Positions 19,629-29,712 of a DNA stretch of 64,000 nucleotides are shown here, piece by piece. The DNA lies in the NCBI GenBank assembly GCA_007694945.1, contig REER01000063.1:43977-107976 (forward strand). Reading direction: 5' to 3'. Each line of letters begins with the position of its first letter. The stretch's first letter is position 1. The DNA is from Paracoccaceae bacterium. GTDB lineage: Bacteria > Pseudomonadota > Alphaproteobacteria > Rhodobacterales > Rhodobacteraceae. Below the pieces are notes generated by a model. It was not told where the DNA came from, did not search any database, and saw only the letters and a program-made list of their open reading frames with translations. The translations under genes and the position numbers were made by a program.

Positions 19629-22153
19629 ACGTCGCCTGGAACATCGCCAAGCGCGAGCTGCGCGGGGGCTTGCGCGGGTTTTGGGTGTTTCTCGCCTGTC
19701 TCGCGCTGGGTGTGGGCGCAATTGCGGCTGTAGGCTCGGTACGCGGCGCGATTGACGCAGGCCTCGCGCGTGAGGGCGCGACGCTGCTGGGAGGCGATGC
19801 TGAATTGCGCATGACCTACCGCTTTGCGACCGAGGATGAGCGCGCATGGATGGAGGATTTCGCGGCAGAGGTCTCGGAAATCGTCGATTTCCGCTCGATG
19901 GCCGTCACTGGCGAGGGCGAAACCTCCGAGCGCTCGGTCACGCAGGTCAAGGGGCTCGATTCGGCCTATCCGCTGGTGGGGCGTGTGGGGCTCGAGCCGG
20001 AAATGCCGCTGGCCGATGCGCTGGCCGAACGCGACGGGCTGCCCGGCGCTGTCATGGAGCGCATCCTCGCCGAGCGGCTGGGGCTGGAATTCGGAGATGT
20101 GTTCCGCCTTGGCGTGCAGGAATTCCGTCTCAATGCGCATCTGACCCGCGAGCCCGACGGGCTGGGCGCGAATTTCGGGTTCGGGCCGCGCACCATTGTG
20201 CGGACTGAGGCGTTGAAGGGCGCCGAACTGCTCGGTCCCGGCACACTCTATGAGACAAATTACCGGATGCTGCTGCCCGGCCAGAACCTTGATGCGGCGC
20301 GGGCGATCGCAAATACCGAATTTGACGGCGCGGGCGTGCGCTGGCGCGACAGCCGCAACGCCGCGCCGCAGATCCGGCAGGTGATCGAGCGCGTGTCGTC
20401 CTTCCTTGTGCTGGTGGGCATCGCGGGTCTGGCCGTGGGCGGCGTCGGCGTCTCGGCGGCGGTGCGCACCTATCTCGATGGCAAAACCAAGGTCATCGCC
20501 ACGCTGAAGACCATCGGCGCCGAAAGTCGCACGATCTTTGCGGTGTATTTCTTCCAGATCGGCGTCCTGACCGGTCTGGGGCTGGTGCTGGGGCTGATCC
20601 TCGGGGCCATCGTGCCGTTTGCCGTGGCGCCGCTGGTGGTCGATCAGATCCCGGTCGATCTCGAGATCGGGTTGCACCCGCGCGCGCTGATCGAGGCCGC
20701 CATCTATGGCGCGCTGACGGCGCTCATCTTCACGCTCTGGCCCTTGGCTCGCACCGAAGATGTGCGCGCCGCCGCGATCTTTCGCGGTATTGCCGAAGCA
20801 GGCGGGCGCTGGCCGCGCTGGCCCTATCTGCTGGCGACTGTGGCGCTCGTGGGGGTGCTTGTCGGCATCACCGCCTGGTTCGCCGCTGTCCCGCTTCTGG
20901 CCTATGCGACAGCGGGCGGGGTGCTCGGGGCGCTGGCTGTGCTGACAGTGGCGGCAGTGCTTGTGCGGGCGCTTGCACGCAGGCTCGGGCGTGCCCGCGC
21001 GTTGCGCGGGCGCACTGCGCTGCGCATGGCGATGGGCGCCATCAGCAACCCGCGCGAGGGCGCGACGGCGGTGGTGCTATCGCTCGGGCTGGGGCTGACC
21101 GTGCTGGCCGCTGTCGGCCAGATCGACAGCAACCTGCGCCGCGCCATCGCGCTCGATCTGCCCGACCGGGCACCGAGCTATTTTTTCCTCGATATCCAGA
21201 ATGATCAGTTGGCTGGCTTTCTCGCGCGGTTGGATGACGATGCGAATGTGGACCGGGTCGAGACCGCGCCGATGCTGCGAGGCGTCGTCTCGGCGCTGAA
21301 CGGCATTCCCGCCCGAGAGCATCCGCGTGCAGGCCACTGGGTTTTGCGCGGCGATCGTGGCGTGACCTATTCGGCCACAATGCCCGAGGGCACCCGCTTG
21401 ACGGCGGGTGAGTGGTGGCCTGAGGATTATTCCGGGCCGCCATTGGTCAGCTTTGGGGCCGAGCAGGGCGCCGAGCTGGGCATCGGCGTCGGGGACAGCG
21501 TGACAGTTAACATCCTTGGCCGCGACATCACGGCCGAGATCGCCAATCTGCGCGAGGTCGATTTCTCGACTGGCGGGATCGGCTTTGTGATGGTGCTATC
21601 GCCAGAGCCGATCCGGGCCGCGCCGCACACGCATATCGCAACTGTCTACGCGCTTGAAGCCGCCGAGGGCGCGATCCTGCGCGACCTGTCGAACATGTTC
21701 CCCAACATTACCGCCATCCGTGTGCGCGAGGCCGCCGAGCGCGTAACCGAAGCCCTTTCCACCATGGCCACGGCCACGCGCTATGCGGCCCTCGCCACGC
21801 TGCTGACAGGTTTCGTGGTGCTGATCGGCGCGGCGGCGGCGGGTGAACGCGCGCGTGTGTTCGAGGCCGCGGTGATGAAGACACTGGGGGCCACGCGCGG
21901 GCGCATCCTTGCCAGCTTCGCGCTGCGCGCAGCGCTGATGGGGGCGGCAGCGGGGCTCGTGGCGCTGGGCGCGGCGGCACTGGCTGCATGGGGTGTCATG
22001 CGGTTCGTGATGGAGGCTAGCTATCAGTTCGAGCCTGTCTCAGCCATCGCGATCGTGCTGGGCGGTATTTTCGCGACCTTGCTGGCCGGGCTCGCCTTCG
22101 CCCTGCGCCCGCTCTCGGTGCGACCGGCGCAGGTGCTGCGCGCGCAGGAATAG
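19625..22153 (+). CDS. FtsX-like ABC permease (YbbP type)
   Basis: 842-aa membrane protein with the YbbP architecture: an N-terminal transmembrane helix (GFWVFLACLALGVGAIAAVG), a long periplasmic domain (about residues 40-250), a first FtsX triplet of membrane segments (about 255-375), a further membrane pair near 395-440, a second periplasmic domain (about 490-690) and a final FtsX triplet (about 700-840). This duplicated MacB-type layout fits a mechanotransmitting exporter working with the preceding ATPase. Length is usual for YbbP. No substrate can be assigned from sequence. Confidence 0.9.
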   Translation: MNVAWNIAKRELRGGLRGFWVFLACLALGVGAIAAVGSVRGAIDAGLAREGATLLGGDAELRMTYRFATEDERAWMEDFAAEVSEIVDFRSMAVTGEGETSERSVTQVKGLDSAYPLVGRVGLEPEMPLADALAERDGLPGAVMERILAERLGLEFGDVFRLGVQEFRLNAHLTREPDGLGANFGFGPRTIVRTEALKGAELLGPGTLYETNYRMLLPGQNLDAARAIANTEFDGAGVRWRDSRNAAPQIRQVIERVSSFLVLVGIAGLAVGGVGVSAAVRTYLDGKTKVIATLKTIGAESRTIFAVYFFQIGVLTGLGLVLGLILGAIVPFAVAPLVVDQIPVDLEIGLHPRALIEAAIYGALTALIFTLWPLARTEDVRAAAIFRGIAEAGGRWPRWPYLLATVALVGVLVGITAWFAAVPLLAYATAGGVLGALAVLTVAAVLVRALARRLGRARALRGRTALRMAMGAISNPREGATAVVLSLGLGLTVLAAVGQIDSNLRRAIALDLPDRAPSYFFLDIQNDQLAGFLARLDDDANVDRVETAPMLRGVVSALNGIPAREHPRAGHWVLRGDRGVTYSATMPEGTRLTAGEWWPEDYSGPPLVSFGAEQGAELGIGVGDSVTVNILGRDITAEIANLREVDFSTGGIGFVMVLSPEPIRAAPHTHIATVYALEAAEGAILRDLSNMFPNITAIRVREAAERVTEALSTMATATRYAALATLLTGFVVLIGAAAAGERARVFEAAVMKTLGATRGRILASFALRAALMGAAAGLVALGAAALAAWGVMRFVMEASYQFEPVSAIAIVLGGIFATLLAGLAFALRPLSVRPAQVLRAQE

Positions 22154-22309
22154 CGGTGCCCGCAGCCGGTCAGGGCGCGGATACCCAAATCAGGTCCACC
22201 CGAAAAAGATTCTTCTCGCGGGATTGTTGCAGTAAGCTAGGGCCAGCTTGCGGCGCGGCCTTGCTGCGCCCACTTGCTGCTCGAACCCTGGAACGGAAAG
22301 GATCTCCGC

Positions 22310-22735
22310 ATGGCCAAGAAAATCCTGCTGCCCATCGACCTCAATTCTCCGGTCTCCTGGATCAAGCCCCTGGCCGAGGCGCAGAAGATGCTTGTCGGAG
22401 GCGGCGAATTGCACGTCGTGAGCGTGCTGCCCGACTTCGGAATGTCGCTGGTCGGCTCGTTCTTCAAGGCCGGGTTCGAGCAGACTGCCCTGCACAGTTT
22501 CGGCGAAGCGCTACAGAAATGGGTCCGAGAGAATGTACCCAATGCAGTCGAAGTGCATCCGCATGTGCTGCACGGCAATATTTATGACGAGATTCTGCTC
22601 GCCGCCGACAAGCTGGATGTCGATTTGATCGTCATGGGCGCACATCGCCCGGAGGCGAAGGATTATCTGCTAGGGCCGAATGCGGCGCGTGTTGTCCGCC
22701 ATGCCAAGCAATCTGTCTATGTCGTGCGGGATTGA
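22310..22735 (+). CDS. universal stress protein, UspF/UspG-like
   Basis: 141-aa Usp-fold protein starting at ATG 22310 (AAAGGA eight bases ahead). The first strand KKILLPIDLN and the last strands IVMGAHRPEAKDYLLGPNAARVV are typical. The canonical ATP-binding GXXG-X9-G(S/T) motif is changed to GAHRP...GPN, as in the UspF/G subgroup, so nucleotide binding is uncertain. Monocistronic by appearance, with a 156-base leader that contains no other gene. Confidence 0.88.
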   Translation: MAKKILLPIDLNSPVSWIKPLAEAQKMLVGGGELHVVSVLPDFGMSLVGSFFKAGFEQTALHSFGEALQKWVRENVPNAVEVHPHVLHGNIYDEILLAADKLDVDLIVMGAHRPEAKDYLLGPNAARVVRHAKQSVYVVRD

Positions 22736-22780
22736 GGCCGCCCAACGGGTCGATTTCTTCAGTTTGTACCCCATCGAATA

Positions 22781-22805
22781 GCCGGGCCGCGATCAGGGGC
22801 CCGGC
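22781..22805. terminator. hairpin between convergent usp and small basic gene
   Basis: GCCGGGCC / GGCCCGGC, an 8-bp perfect stem with a 9-nt loop, in the 118-base space between two convergent genes. No T-run follows in either direction, so it is only a candidate bidirectional terminator. Confidence 0.35.
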
Positions 22806-22853
22806 TGAAGCCAATTTCGGCTTGGTACTGAATACTCCGCGACGGATAGCGCT

Positions 22854-23033
22854 TCAGGCCTGCTTGCCCCGCGCGATACGGGCATAGGCTGCAAGCCGCT
22901 GGTCGGCCCGTGCGCGGGCCTGCGCCAGCAACTTGCGGGGCGCTTTCTGCGGCTCCTCTGTCCGGGCGATGCGGGCAAAGCGGGCCAGCGTCGTGCCACG
23001 CGAATCGCGCGGCTGATCGATCAGGTGTTTCAT
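22854..23033 (-). CDS. small basic hypothetical protein, 59 aa
   Basis: Unrecognised. The start (MKHLIDQPRD) is chosen because a very strong Shine-Dalgarno, GGAGGGAGAGAG, lies directly ahead; a longer frame to 23147 has no such signal. The protein is rich in Arg, Lys and Ala (RDSRGTTLARFARIARTEE...), probably helical and nucleic-acid- or ribosome-associated by charge alone, without a recognisable domain. It is oriented away from leuB, with about 125 bases between the two starts. Confidence 0.6.
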   Translation of the reverse strand: MKHLIDQPRDSRGTTLARFARIARTEEPQKAPRKLLAQARARADQRLAAYARIARGKQA

Positions 23034-23158
23034 CTCTCTCCCTCCGGTGCTTGCGGAGCGCAACCATAACACGAAATGGGTGCAGGCCCAAAGCCCGCCA
23101 GCTTGACGCTCCTTCACACAGCCGTTAGCGAATGCGCGACCTGACAAGAGGATGACCC

Positions 23159-24262
23159 ATGACCAACCCCTCCCTGCTTATCCTGCCCGGCGACGGGATC
23201 GGCCCCGAAGTGATGACCGAAGTGCGCAAGATCATCGACTGGTTCGGCGCGAAACGCGGTCTTGCCTTTGATGTCAGCGAGGATCTGGTCGGCGGTTGCG
23301 CCTATGACAAGCACGGCACGCCCCTGCATGACGACACGATGGCCAAAGCGCAGGATGCTGACGCCGTGCTGCTGGGGGCAGTGGGTGGCCCGCAATATGA
23401 CACTCTCGATTTCTCGGTGAAGCCCGAGCGCGGCCTGCTTCGGTTGCGCAAGGAAATGGACCTGTTCTCGAACCTGCGCCCGGCGCAGTGCTTCGACGCC
23501 TTGGCCGATTTTTCCTCGCTGAAAAAGGACGTGGTCGCGGGGCTCGATATCATGATCGTGCGCGAGCTGACCTCGGGCGTCTATTTCGGCGAGCCGCGCG
23601 GGATTTTCGATGAAGGCAATGAGCGGGTCGGCATCAACACCCAGCGCTATACGGAATCCGAGATCGCGCGCGTCGCGCGTTCAGCCTTTGATCTGGCGAT
23701 GAAGCGTGACAAGAAGCTTTGTTCGATGGAGAAGGCCAATGTCATGGAGTCGGGGATTTTGTGGCGCGAGGTGGTGACCGAAGTGGGCGAGGACTACCCC
23801 GAGGTCGAGTTGAGCCACATGTATGCCGATGCCGGGGCGATGCAGTTGACCCGCTGGCCCAAGCAGTTCGATGTCATCGTGACCGACAACCTGTTCGGTG
23901 ACCTGTTATCGGATCTGGCTGCGATGCTGACAGGCTCGCTTGGAATGCTGCCCTCGGCCAGCCTCGGTGCACCCATGGCCAACGGGCGCCCCAAGGCGCT
24001 GTACGAGCCTGTGCATGGCTCGGCCCCCGATATCGCTGGCCAGGGCAAGGCCAACCCGATTGCCTGCATCCTCAGCTTCGCCATGGCGCTGCGTTACAGC
24101 TTCAACCAGGGCGAGGAGGCCGCAAGGCTGGAAGGCGGGATCGAAACCGTGCTGGCGAATGGGCTGCGCACGGCCGATCTGATGGGGCCGGAGGGCGGCA
24201 CGCCCGTCTCGACTTCGGGCATGGGCGATGCGATTGTCGCGGCGCTGGATGCGAGCCTTTGA
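23159..24262 (+). CDS. leuB: 3-isopropylmalate dehydrogenase
   Basis: NAD-dependent oxidative decarboxylase of leucine synthesis, 367 aa. Family landmarks in order: [10 protein letters not shown], the isopropylmalate-pocket segment [31 protein letters not shown], the catalytic Lys region [15 protein letters not shown], the metal-site [19 protein letters not shown], and the NAD-binding [18 protein letters not shown]. The ATG is preceded by AGAGGATG. No leuC or leuD is in the window. A strong terminator follows, so leuB ends its transcript here. Confidence 0.96.
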   Translation: MTNPSLLILPGDGIGPEVMTEVRKIIDWFGAKRGLAFDVSEDLVGGCAYDKHGTPLHDDTMAKAQDADAVLLGAVGGPQYDTLDFSVKPERGLLRLRKEMDLFSNLRPAQCFDALADFSSLKKDVVAGLDIMIVRELTSGVYFGEPRGIFDEGNERVGINTQRYTESEIARVARSAFDLAMKRDKKLCSMEKANVMESGILWREVVTEVGEDYPEVELSHMYADAGAMQLTRWPKQFDVIVTDNLFGDLLSDLAAMLTGSLGMLPSASLGAPMANGRPKALYEPVHGSAPDIAGQGKANPIACILSFAMALRYSFNQGEEAARLEGGIETVLANGLRTADLMGPEGGTPVSTSGMGDAIVAALDASL

Positions 24263-24288
24263 TAGCGATTTCTTTTGCTGGAAAAATC

Positions 24289-24312
24289 GGGCGGGTCACC
24301 CCGCCCTTTTTT
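24289..24312 (+). terminator. intrinsic terminator after leuB
   Basis: GGGCGGG / CCCGCCC stem of seven G-C pairs with a 4-nt loop, followed immediately by six Ts. It ends 50 bases after the leuB stop codon and is the clearest plus-strand intrinsic terminator in this half of the window. Confidence 0.9.
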
Positions 24313-24355
24313 GTTCCGGCCCAACGCATCTCTTGATCGCGGCCTCAGAGTGGCG

Positions 24356-24385
24356 TGATAAATTTTCATTGTATACGATGGTACA
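24356..24385. promoter_or_regulatory. AT-rich regulatory region of icd
   Basis: The stretch starts with TGATAAATTTTCAT, identical to 14 bases in the promoter region of the peptide ABC operon (43668-43681), and continues with a TGTA-N8-TACA dyad (24370-24385). It lies 61 to 90 bases before the icd start codon in an otherwise GC-rich context. Likely promoter or operator; the regulator is unknown. Confidence 0.45.
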
Positions 24386-24445
24386 CTGTTTACGCGACCG
24401 CAAAAACCGCCTATGGTGCGCGCAGATTCAGTAGAGGGGCGATCC

Positions 24446-26653
24446 ATGACCGACCAGAGCATTCCCGACATTATCTATACCAAGGTTGACGAAGCACCCG
24501 AGCTTGCCTCGGCCTCGCTTCTGCCAATCATCCAGTCCTTCGCGAGCGCCGCGGGGATCAGTGTCGGCACCCGCGACATTTCGCTGGCAGGCCGGATCAT
24601 CGCCGCTTTCCCCGAGAAGCTGACCGAAGAACAGCGCATCAGTGATGATCTTGCCGCTCTGGGCGAATTGGTGAAGACACCCGACGCCAATGTCATCAAG
24701 CTACCCAATATCTCGGCCTCCGTGCCGCAGCTTGTCGCGGCCATTCGCGAATTGCAGTCGCAGGGATATGCCCTGCCCGATTACCCGGAGAAGCCGCAAA
24801 CCGATGCCGAGAAGGACGCCCGCGCCCGCTATGATGCGATCAAGGGTTCTGCCGTGAACCCGGTGCTGCGCGAGGGCAACTCGGACCGGCGGGCGGCAAC
24901 CGCGGTCAAGAATTTCGCCCGGTCCAACCCGCATCGCATGGGCAAATGGGTGGCCGAGAGCAAGACGCGGGTCTCGTCCATGTCGCGCGGAGATTTCTTC
25001 TCGAATGAGGCTTCGGCCACGCTGACCAAGGCGGCCAAGGCGAAGATCGTGCTCAAGGGCGCGGATGGGTCCGAGACTGTCCTGAAAGAGAGCGTCTCCT
25101 ACCCCGAGGGTACGGTTGTCGATGCCACCTATATGTCGGCCACGGCGCTGTCGGAGTTTCTTGAAGCCGAGATTGAGTCGACCAAGGAAGAGGGCACGCT
25201 GTTCTCGCTGCATATGAAGGCCACGATGATGAAGGTCTCGGACCCGATCATCTTCGGCCATGCCGTGCGCGTCTGGCTCAAGCCCGTATTCGAGCAGTTT
25301 GGCGAGGAGATGACCGCCCTTGGCGTGGACCCGAATTCGGGGCTGGGCGATCTGCTGGGGCGGGTCAAGGACACGCCCGAGATCATGGCGGCCATCGAGA
25401 AAGTCCGGGCCGAACGCCCGCCAATGTATATGGTCGATTCCGACCGCGGCATCACCAACCTGCATGTGCCTTCGGATGTGATCATCGATGCCTCGATGCC
25501 CGCGCTCATTCGTGGTGGCGGCAAGGGATGGGGGCCGGATGGCCAAGAGCATGACGCGAATTGCGTGATCCCCGACAATTCCTATGCGCCAGTCTATGAC
25601 GAGACGATCGAGTTCTTCAAGGAAAACGGCGCCCTGAACCCCGCGACCGCCGGAACGGTCCAGAATATCGGGCTGATGGCGCAAAAGGCCGAGGAATACG
25701 GCAGCCACCCGACAACATTCGAGATGCCACAAGATGGCGTGGTGCAGATGCTGCTCGAAGATGGCACTGTGTTGCACGAGCACAAGGTTGAAGCTGGCGA
25801 TATCTGGCGCTCGGCTTCGACCCGCAAGACCCCGATCGAGGACTGGGTTCAACTGGCCATCGACCGGCAGGCCGCGACGGGGTATCGCGCGATTTTCTGG
25901 CTGGATGAAAACCGCGCCCATGATGCCGAGCTGATCGCCTATGTGAAGCCGCTCCTCGAGGCGAAGGGCGTGGCCGACAAATTCGAGATCATGGCCCCGC
26001 GCGAAGCAACGCGCGCGAGCCTCGAGACGATCACCAGGGGCGAGAACACGATTGCCATCACCGGCAATGTGCTGCGCGATTATCTGACCGATCTGTTCCC
26101 TATCCTCGAGCTGGCGACCTCGGCCAAGATGCTCTCCATCGTCAAGCTGATGAATGGCGGCGGGCTGTTCGAGACTGGCGCAGGCGGCTCGGCCCCCAAG
26201 CATGTGCAGCAGTTTCTTGAGGAAAACCATCTGCGCTGGGACTCTCTGGGCGAATTCTGCGCGCTGGGTGAGAGCTTCCGCTTCCTCGCCGATGCCAAGG
26301 GCAACGAGCAAGCTCGCCTGCTGGGTGATGCGGTTGATGTGGCGACGAAGGGCATTCTGGACAATGACCATTCGCCGGGGCGTAAGGTCGGGCAGCCCGA
26401 CAACCGCGACAGCCATTACTGGTTCGCGCGCTACTGGGCCGAGGCATTGGCCGCGCAAAATGATGACGCCGAACTTGCTGCGCATTTCGCGCCGGTCGCC
26501 AAGGCGTTGTCCGAGAAAGAGGCGCAGATCATCGAGGAACTGCGCGCAGAACGTGGTCAGAACCTGGACACGGGCGGGTATTACCACATGGACCCGGCGA
26601 AAACCGCCAAAGCCATGCGCCCCTCGGCCACGCTGAACGCGATCATTGGCTAA
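24446..26653 (+). CDS. icd: NADP-dependent isocitrate dehydrogenase, monomeric type
   Basis: TCA-cycle enzyme that converts isocitrate to 2-oxoglutarate with NADPH formation. At 735 aa it belongs to the monomeric IDH-II family, not the common ~400-aa homodimeric form. Recognisable are the N-terminal [13 protein letters not shown], the substrate-site serine region [20 protein letters not shown], the metal-binding [23 protein letters not shown], and the C-terminal [19 protein letters not shown]. The start is the ATG at 24446 with GAGGGGC six bases ahead. The stop is overlapped by, or lies just ahead of, lhgO, linking production and recovery of 2-oxoglutarate. Confidence 0.95.
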   Translation: MTDQSIPDIIYTKVDEAPELASASLLPIIQSFASAAGISVGTRDISLAGRIIAAFPEKLTEEQRISDDLAALGELVKTPDANVIKLPNISASVPQLVAAIRELQSQGYALPDYPEKPQTDAEKDARARYDAIKGSAVNPVLREGNSDRRAATAVKNFARSNPHRMGKWVAESKTRVSSMSRGDFFSNEASATLTKAAKAKIVLKGADGSETVLKESVSYPEGTVVDATYMSATALSEFLEAEIESTKEEGTLFSLHMKATMMKVSDPIIFGHAVRVWLKPVFEQFGEEMTALGVDPNSGLGDLLGRVKDTPEIMAAIEKVRAERPPMYMVDSDRGITNLHVPSDVIIDASMPALIRGGGKGWGPDGQEHDANCVIPDNSYAPVYDETIEFFKENGALNPATAGTVQNIGLMAQKAEEYGSHPTTFEMPQDGVVQMLLEDGTVLHEHKVEAGDIWRSASTRKTPIEDWVQLAIDRQAATGYRAIFWLDENRAHDAELIAYVKPLLEAKGVADKFEIMAPREATRASLETITRGENTIAITGNVLRDYLTDLFPILELATSAKMLSIVKLMNGGGLFETGAGGSAPKHVQQFLEENHLRWDSLGEFCALGESFRFLADAKGNEQARLLGDAVDVATKGILDNDHSPGRKVGQPDNRDSHYWFARYWAEALAAQNDDAELAAHFAPVAKALSEKEAQIIEELRAERGQNLDTGGYYHMDPAKTAKAMRPSATLNAIIG

Positions 26654-26666
26654 GGCACCAGGCGCC

Positions 26667-27854
26667 GTGCCGCTCTTTGACGCGGCGATCATCGGCGCAG
26701 GCATTGTCGGTGCCGCCGTGGCGGCGGAGCTTGCCCGCCGCCACCCCGGCTGGCGCCTGCTGGTCCTGGAAAAGGAGAGCGGCCCCGCGCGCCACCAGAC
26801 CGGGCGTAACAGCGGGGTCATTCATTCGGGTGTCTATTACACGCCGGGCAGCCTGAAGGCGAAGCTCTGCCGCGAGGGGCTGGAACAGACCTATGCCTAT
26901 TGCCGCAAGATGGGCATCGCCTGTGAACAGCGCGGCAAGCTTCTGGTTGCCACCAATGCGCATGATCTGGAGCGACTCGATGCGCTTGAGGCGCGGGCGG
27001 CCGAGAATGAGGTTAGCGCCGAACGGCTTGATGCAGCCGGGCTGAAGGCGCATGAGCCGCATGTCGCGGGGCTTGGTGCGTTGCGTATTCCTGCGACGGG
27101 AATTGTCGATTACAGTGGCATGACCCGTGCGCTTCTGGCAGAGGTCGAGACCGCCGGGGGAGAATTGCGCTTTGGCACGGCACTCACGGCGCTGGAGCCG
27201 CGCGGCGGTGCGTGGCAGTTGCGCTGGTCGGGGGGTGAGGCGACAAGCGGGCGGGTGATCCTCTGCGGCGGTCTGCAATCCGACCGTCTGGCGCGAATGG
27301 CGGGGCTGGAAAACGACCTGCGCATCCTGCCGTTTCGCGGCGATTACTACACTCTGCCTGCATCGCGCGCAGGGATCGTGCATCACATGATCTATCCAGT
27401 GCCCGATCCCGCCCTGCCCTTTCTGGGGGTGCATCTGACGCCAATGATCGACGGGAGCATTACGCTCGGCCCGAACGCCGTGCTGTCACTGGCGCGCGAG
27501 GGCTATGGCAAGGCTGCGGTCAACCTGCGCGATGCGCGTGAGGCGCTGGGCTATCCGGGGCTGTGGCGGGTGCTGGCCCACTACCCGCGCGCCGTAGCCG
27601 GGGAACTGGCGAGCGCGCTATCCAAGCACCGCTATCTGCGGCTGGTGCAGCGTTATTGCCCGTCGCTGCGGCTTGCGGACCTGACCCGGCACCATGCTGG
27701 CAACCGCGCGCAACTGATGCGCCGCGATGGCACGCTGGTCGATGATTTCCTGATCCTGACAGCACCCGGCCTGACGGCTGTGCTCAACGCGCCGTCACCG
27801 GCCGCGACCAGCGCCTTGCCGATTGCCGCGCATATCTGCGACCAAGTGGAGTGA
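26667..27854 (+). CDS. lhgO: L-2-hydroxyglutarate oxidase
   Basis: FAD-dependent oxidoreductase of the DAO fold that returns L-2-hydroxyglutarate to 2-oxoglutarate at the membrane electron chain. The Rossmann motif AAIIGAGIVGAAVAAELAR begins the protein; GRNSGVIHSGVYYTPGSLKAKLCREG is the strongly conserved LhgO signature, and GDYYTLP and LGVHLTPMIDGS also fit. The start is uncertain: GTG at 26667, or a TTG at 26646 overlapping the icd stop codon. Both put it in one transcript with icd. L-2-hydroxyglutarate arises by side reactions of 2-oxoglutarate-using dehydrogenases, so a metabolite-repair role is plausible. Confidence 0.92.
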   Translation: MPLFDAAIIGAGIVGAAVAAELARRHPGWRLLVLEKESGPARHQTGRNSGVIHSGVYYTPGSLKAKLCREGLEQTYAYCRKMGIACEQRGKLLVATNAHDLERLDALEARAAENEVSAERLDAAGLKAHEPHVAGLGALRIPATGIVDYSGMTRALLAEVETAGGELRFGTALTALEPRGGAWQLRWSGGEATSGRVILCGGLQSDRLARMAGLENDLRILPFRGDYYTLPASRAGIVHHMIYPVPDPALPFLGVHLTPMIDGSITLGPNAVLSLAREGYGKAAVNLRDAREALGYPGLWRVLAHYPRAVAGELASALSKHRYLRLVQRYCPSLRLADLTRHHAGNRAQLMRRDGTLVDDFLILTAPGLTAVLNAPSPAATSALPIAAHICDQVE

Positions 27855-27858
27855 ACCG

Positions 27859-29307
27859 TCAGCCCTTGGCCCCCTGCCCGCGGGCATAGACATCATCGTA
27901 GCGGGTGATGTCATCCTCGCCCAGATAGGCCCCCGTCTGCACCTCGATCAGCACCATCGGCACCTTGCCGGGGTTCTCCATCCGGTGCACCGCACCCAGA
28001 GGGATATAGACCGACTGGTTCTCGCTCACCAATTGCACTTTGTCATCGATGGTCACACGCGCGGTGCCTTCAACCACAATCCAGTGCTCGGCGCGATGGT
28101 GGTGGCTTTGCAGGCTGAGCGCGCCACCGGGGTTGACGACGATGCGCTTGACCTGAAACCGCGGCCCCAACACGAGGCTTTCATACCAGCCCCATGGGCG
28201 GTAGTCGCGCGGCAGCGTCTCCGCCTGAGTGACACCGCCGGATTTGAGTGTCTGCACGGCGAGTTTGACATCCTGCGCGCGGTCGCGATGCGCCACCAGC
28301 ACAGCATCGGGCATGGCCACGGCGATAATATCCTCCAATCCGATGCCGACCAGATGCTGATCGGGAGATTCGGCGCGCAGCAGGCTGTTGGTGCAATCGA
28401 TCGCGGTTGCGGGACCGGTCGTGACCAGCCCCTTGTCATCCGGCCCACTCTCGCGCCAGACAGCTTCCCACCCGCCGAGGTCCGACCAGACACCCCCATA
28501 AGGCACGACCGTCAGGTTCTGAGCGCGCTCCATAACGGCGTAATCGATCGATATATCCTCCAGCGCCTGCCATGGCTCCGGTGCCAGTCGGGTGAAGCCC
28601 AGATCAAGCGTGCTGGCCTGAAATGACGCTTCGGCCTCGGCGAGGATATCGGGCGCATGGGTGCGAAAGGCCTCGAGAATGGTGGTAGTTGAGAACAGGA
28701 AAATGCCTGCGTTCCAAAGATGCCTTCCCCCTGCGAGCAGGGCCGCCGCGGTTCGGGCATCGGGCTTTTCGACAAAGCCGCCCAAGGGTTGCGGTGTCGG
28801 GGTGAACTCTGGATCGGCCGGCTGCGTCAGTTCAAGCCAGCCGTAGCCAGTTTCTGCGCGGTCGGGGCAGATGCCGAAAGTCACCAATTGCCCCGAGGCT
28901 GCCGCCGGCGCCGCCGCCTGCACAGCCGCGCGGAAACGCACATCATCTGGAATGACGTGATCGGCGGGCGCAACCAGCATCAGCGCGCCGGGTGCACGCG
29001 CATCGAGCGCGAGGGCCGCCGCGCAAATAGCCGGTGCAGTGTTGCGCGCGGCAGGCTCGATCAGGATCGTCGAGGGCATGATCTCCAGCGCGGCCAGTTG
29101 TTCGATCACGATGAAGCGGAAATCCGACCCGGTAATCACCATCGGTGCTGAAAAACCCGGCCCCGACAGGCGTCGCGCTGAGGCCTGAAACAGGCTTTCC
29201 TCGCCGATCAGGGGGGCGAATTGCTTGGGGTAGGATTTGCGAGACAGAGGCCAGAGGCGCGTCCCGGAGCCGCCACAGAGAAGGAGCGGGCAAATCTCAT
29301 GCGTCAT
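27859..29307 (-). CDS. manC: mannose-1-phosphate guanylyltransferase / mannose-6-phosphate isomerase
   Basis: Bifunctional sugar-nucleotide enzyme, 482 aa, making GDP-mannose for surface glycans. The N-terminal nucleotidyltransferase domain has LLLCGGSGTRLWPLSRKSYPKQF, the FVEKPD motif and the WNAGIFLF segment. The C-terminal type II phosphomannose isomerase cupin has RPWGWYESL, the metal-binding SHHHRAEHWIVVEG and the QSVYIPLGAVHRMEN strand. Its stop is four bases from the lhgO stop on the other strand. It diverges from galU over a 405-base region, so two nucleotide-sugar genes are placed back to back. Confidence 0.94.
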   Translation of the reverse strand: MTHEICPLLLCGGSGTRLWPLSRKSYPKQFAPLIGEESLFQASARRLSGPGFSAPMVITGSDFRFIVIEQLAALEIMPSTILIEPAARNTAPAICAAALALDARAPGALMLVAPADHVIPDDVRFRAAVQAAAPAAASGQLVTFGICPDRAETGYGWLELTQPADPEFTPTPQPLGGFVEKPDARTAAALLAGGRHLWNAGIFLFSTTTILEAFRTHAPDILAEAEASFQASTLDLGFTRLAPEPWQALEDISIDYAVMERAQNLTVVPYGGVWSDLGGWEAVWRESGPDDKGLVTTGPATAIDCTNSLLRAESPDQHLVGIGLEDIIAVAMPDAVLVAHRDRAQDVKLAVQTLKSGGVTQAETLPRDYRPWGWYESLVLGPRFQVKRIVVNPGGALSLQSHHHRAEHWIVVEGTARVTIDDKVQLVSENQSVYIPLGAVHRMENPGKVPMVLIEVQTGAYLGEDDITRYDDVYARGQGAKG

Positions 29308-29712
29308 GAAGACATCCTGTGCTTGTGCCGACGGTCATGCTCTGCTTCGTTCCGGCCCAGCCATGTCGTCCGCGGACCGGATACGACCCTTTGTTAAATA
29401 ACGGGTCGCGATCAACTGATAAACCCGGCGGCGCTATCGTCATTGTTGCCCGTCTGCCCGCAGCGTCGACAACTTCGACGCCATCTAATCGGGAAGTCTG
29501 CCCTGCATCAAGGCTGCGCTTGCAGGTATCGCAGAAAAGGGCGGTTTTTGAGCAACATGCCAAGCATTGCAGACCGCGCTTGGCGAATGCGCAGCGCAAC
29601 GCGCTGCACAGCAAGGGAGAAGGCGCTTCCCTTGTGACCCAGGCCGGATCGTTCTATCTATCTGAGAAAGTGGCCATATCCGGCCCGGAGAAAGAAAGAA
29701 GGGAATCTGTCG
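29308..29712. promoter_or_regulatory. 405-base divergent intergenic region manC/galU
   Basis: No convincing gene: the open frames present on both strands lack ribosome-binding sites and give Cys/Arg/Ser-rich products without domains. It holds two hairpins on the galU side, a 7-bp GCAGCGC/GCGCTGC stem with 3-nt loop (29591-29607) and a CAAGGGA/TCCCTTG stem (29612-29634), about 80 to 120 bases before the galU start. An AT-rich stretch near 29390-29400 (TTTGTTAAATAAC) may be a promoter for either gene. Confidence 0.5.

Noticed and set aside
19463..20677. 404-codon minus-strand frame across the exporter genes
   Set aside because: Antisense shadow with low-complexity His/Gln/Arg content; both plus-strand genes are intact.
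24701..26821. 706-codon minus-strand open frame antisense to icd
   Set aside because: Mirror of a strongly coding frame; the product is rich in Arg, His and Gly without recognisable motif.
29297..29614. 105-codon Cys-containing frame between manC and galU
   Set aside because: No RBS, no domain, and it overlaps the probable divergent promoters.
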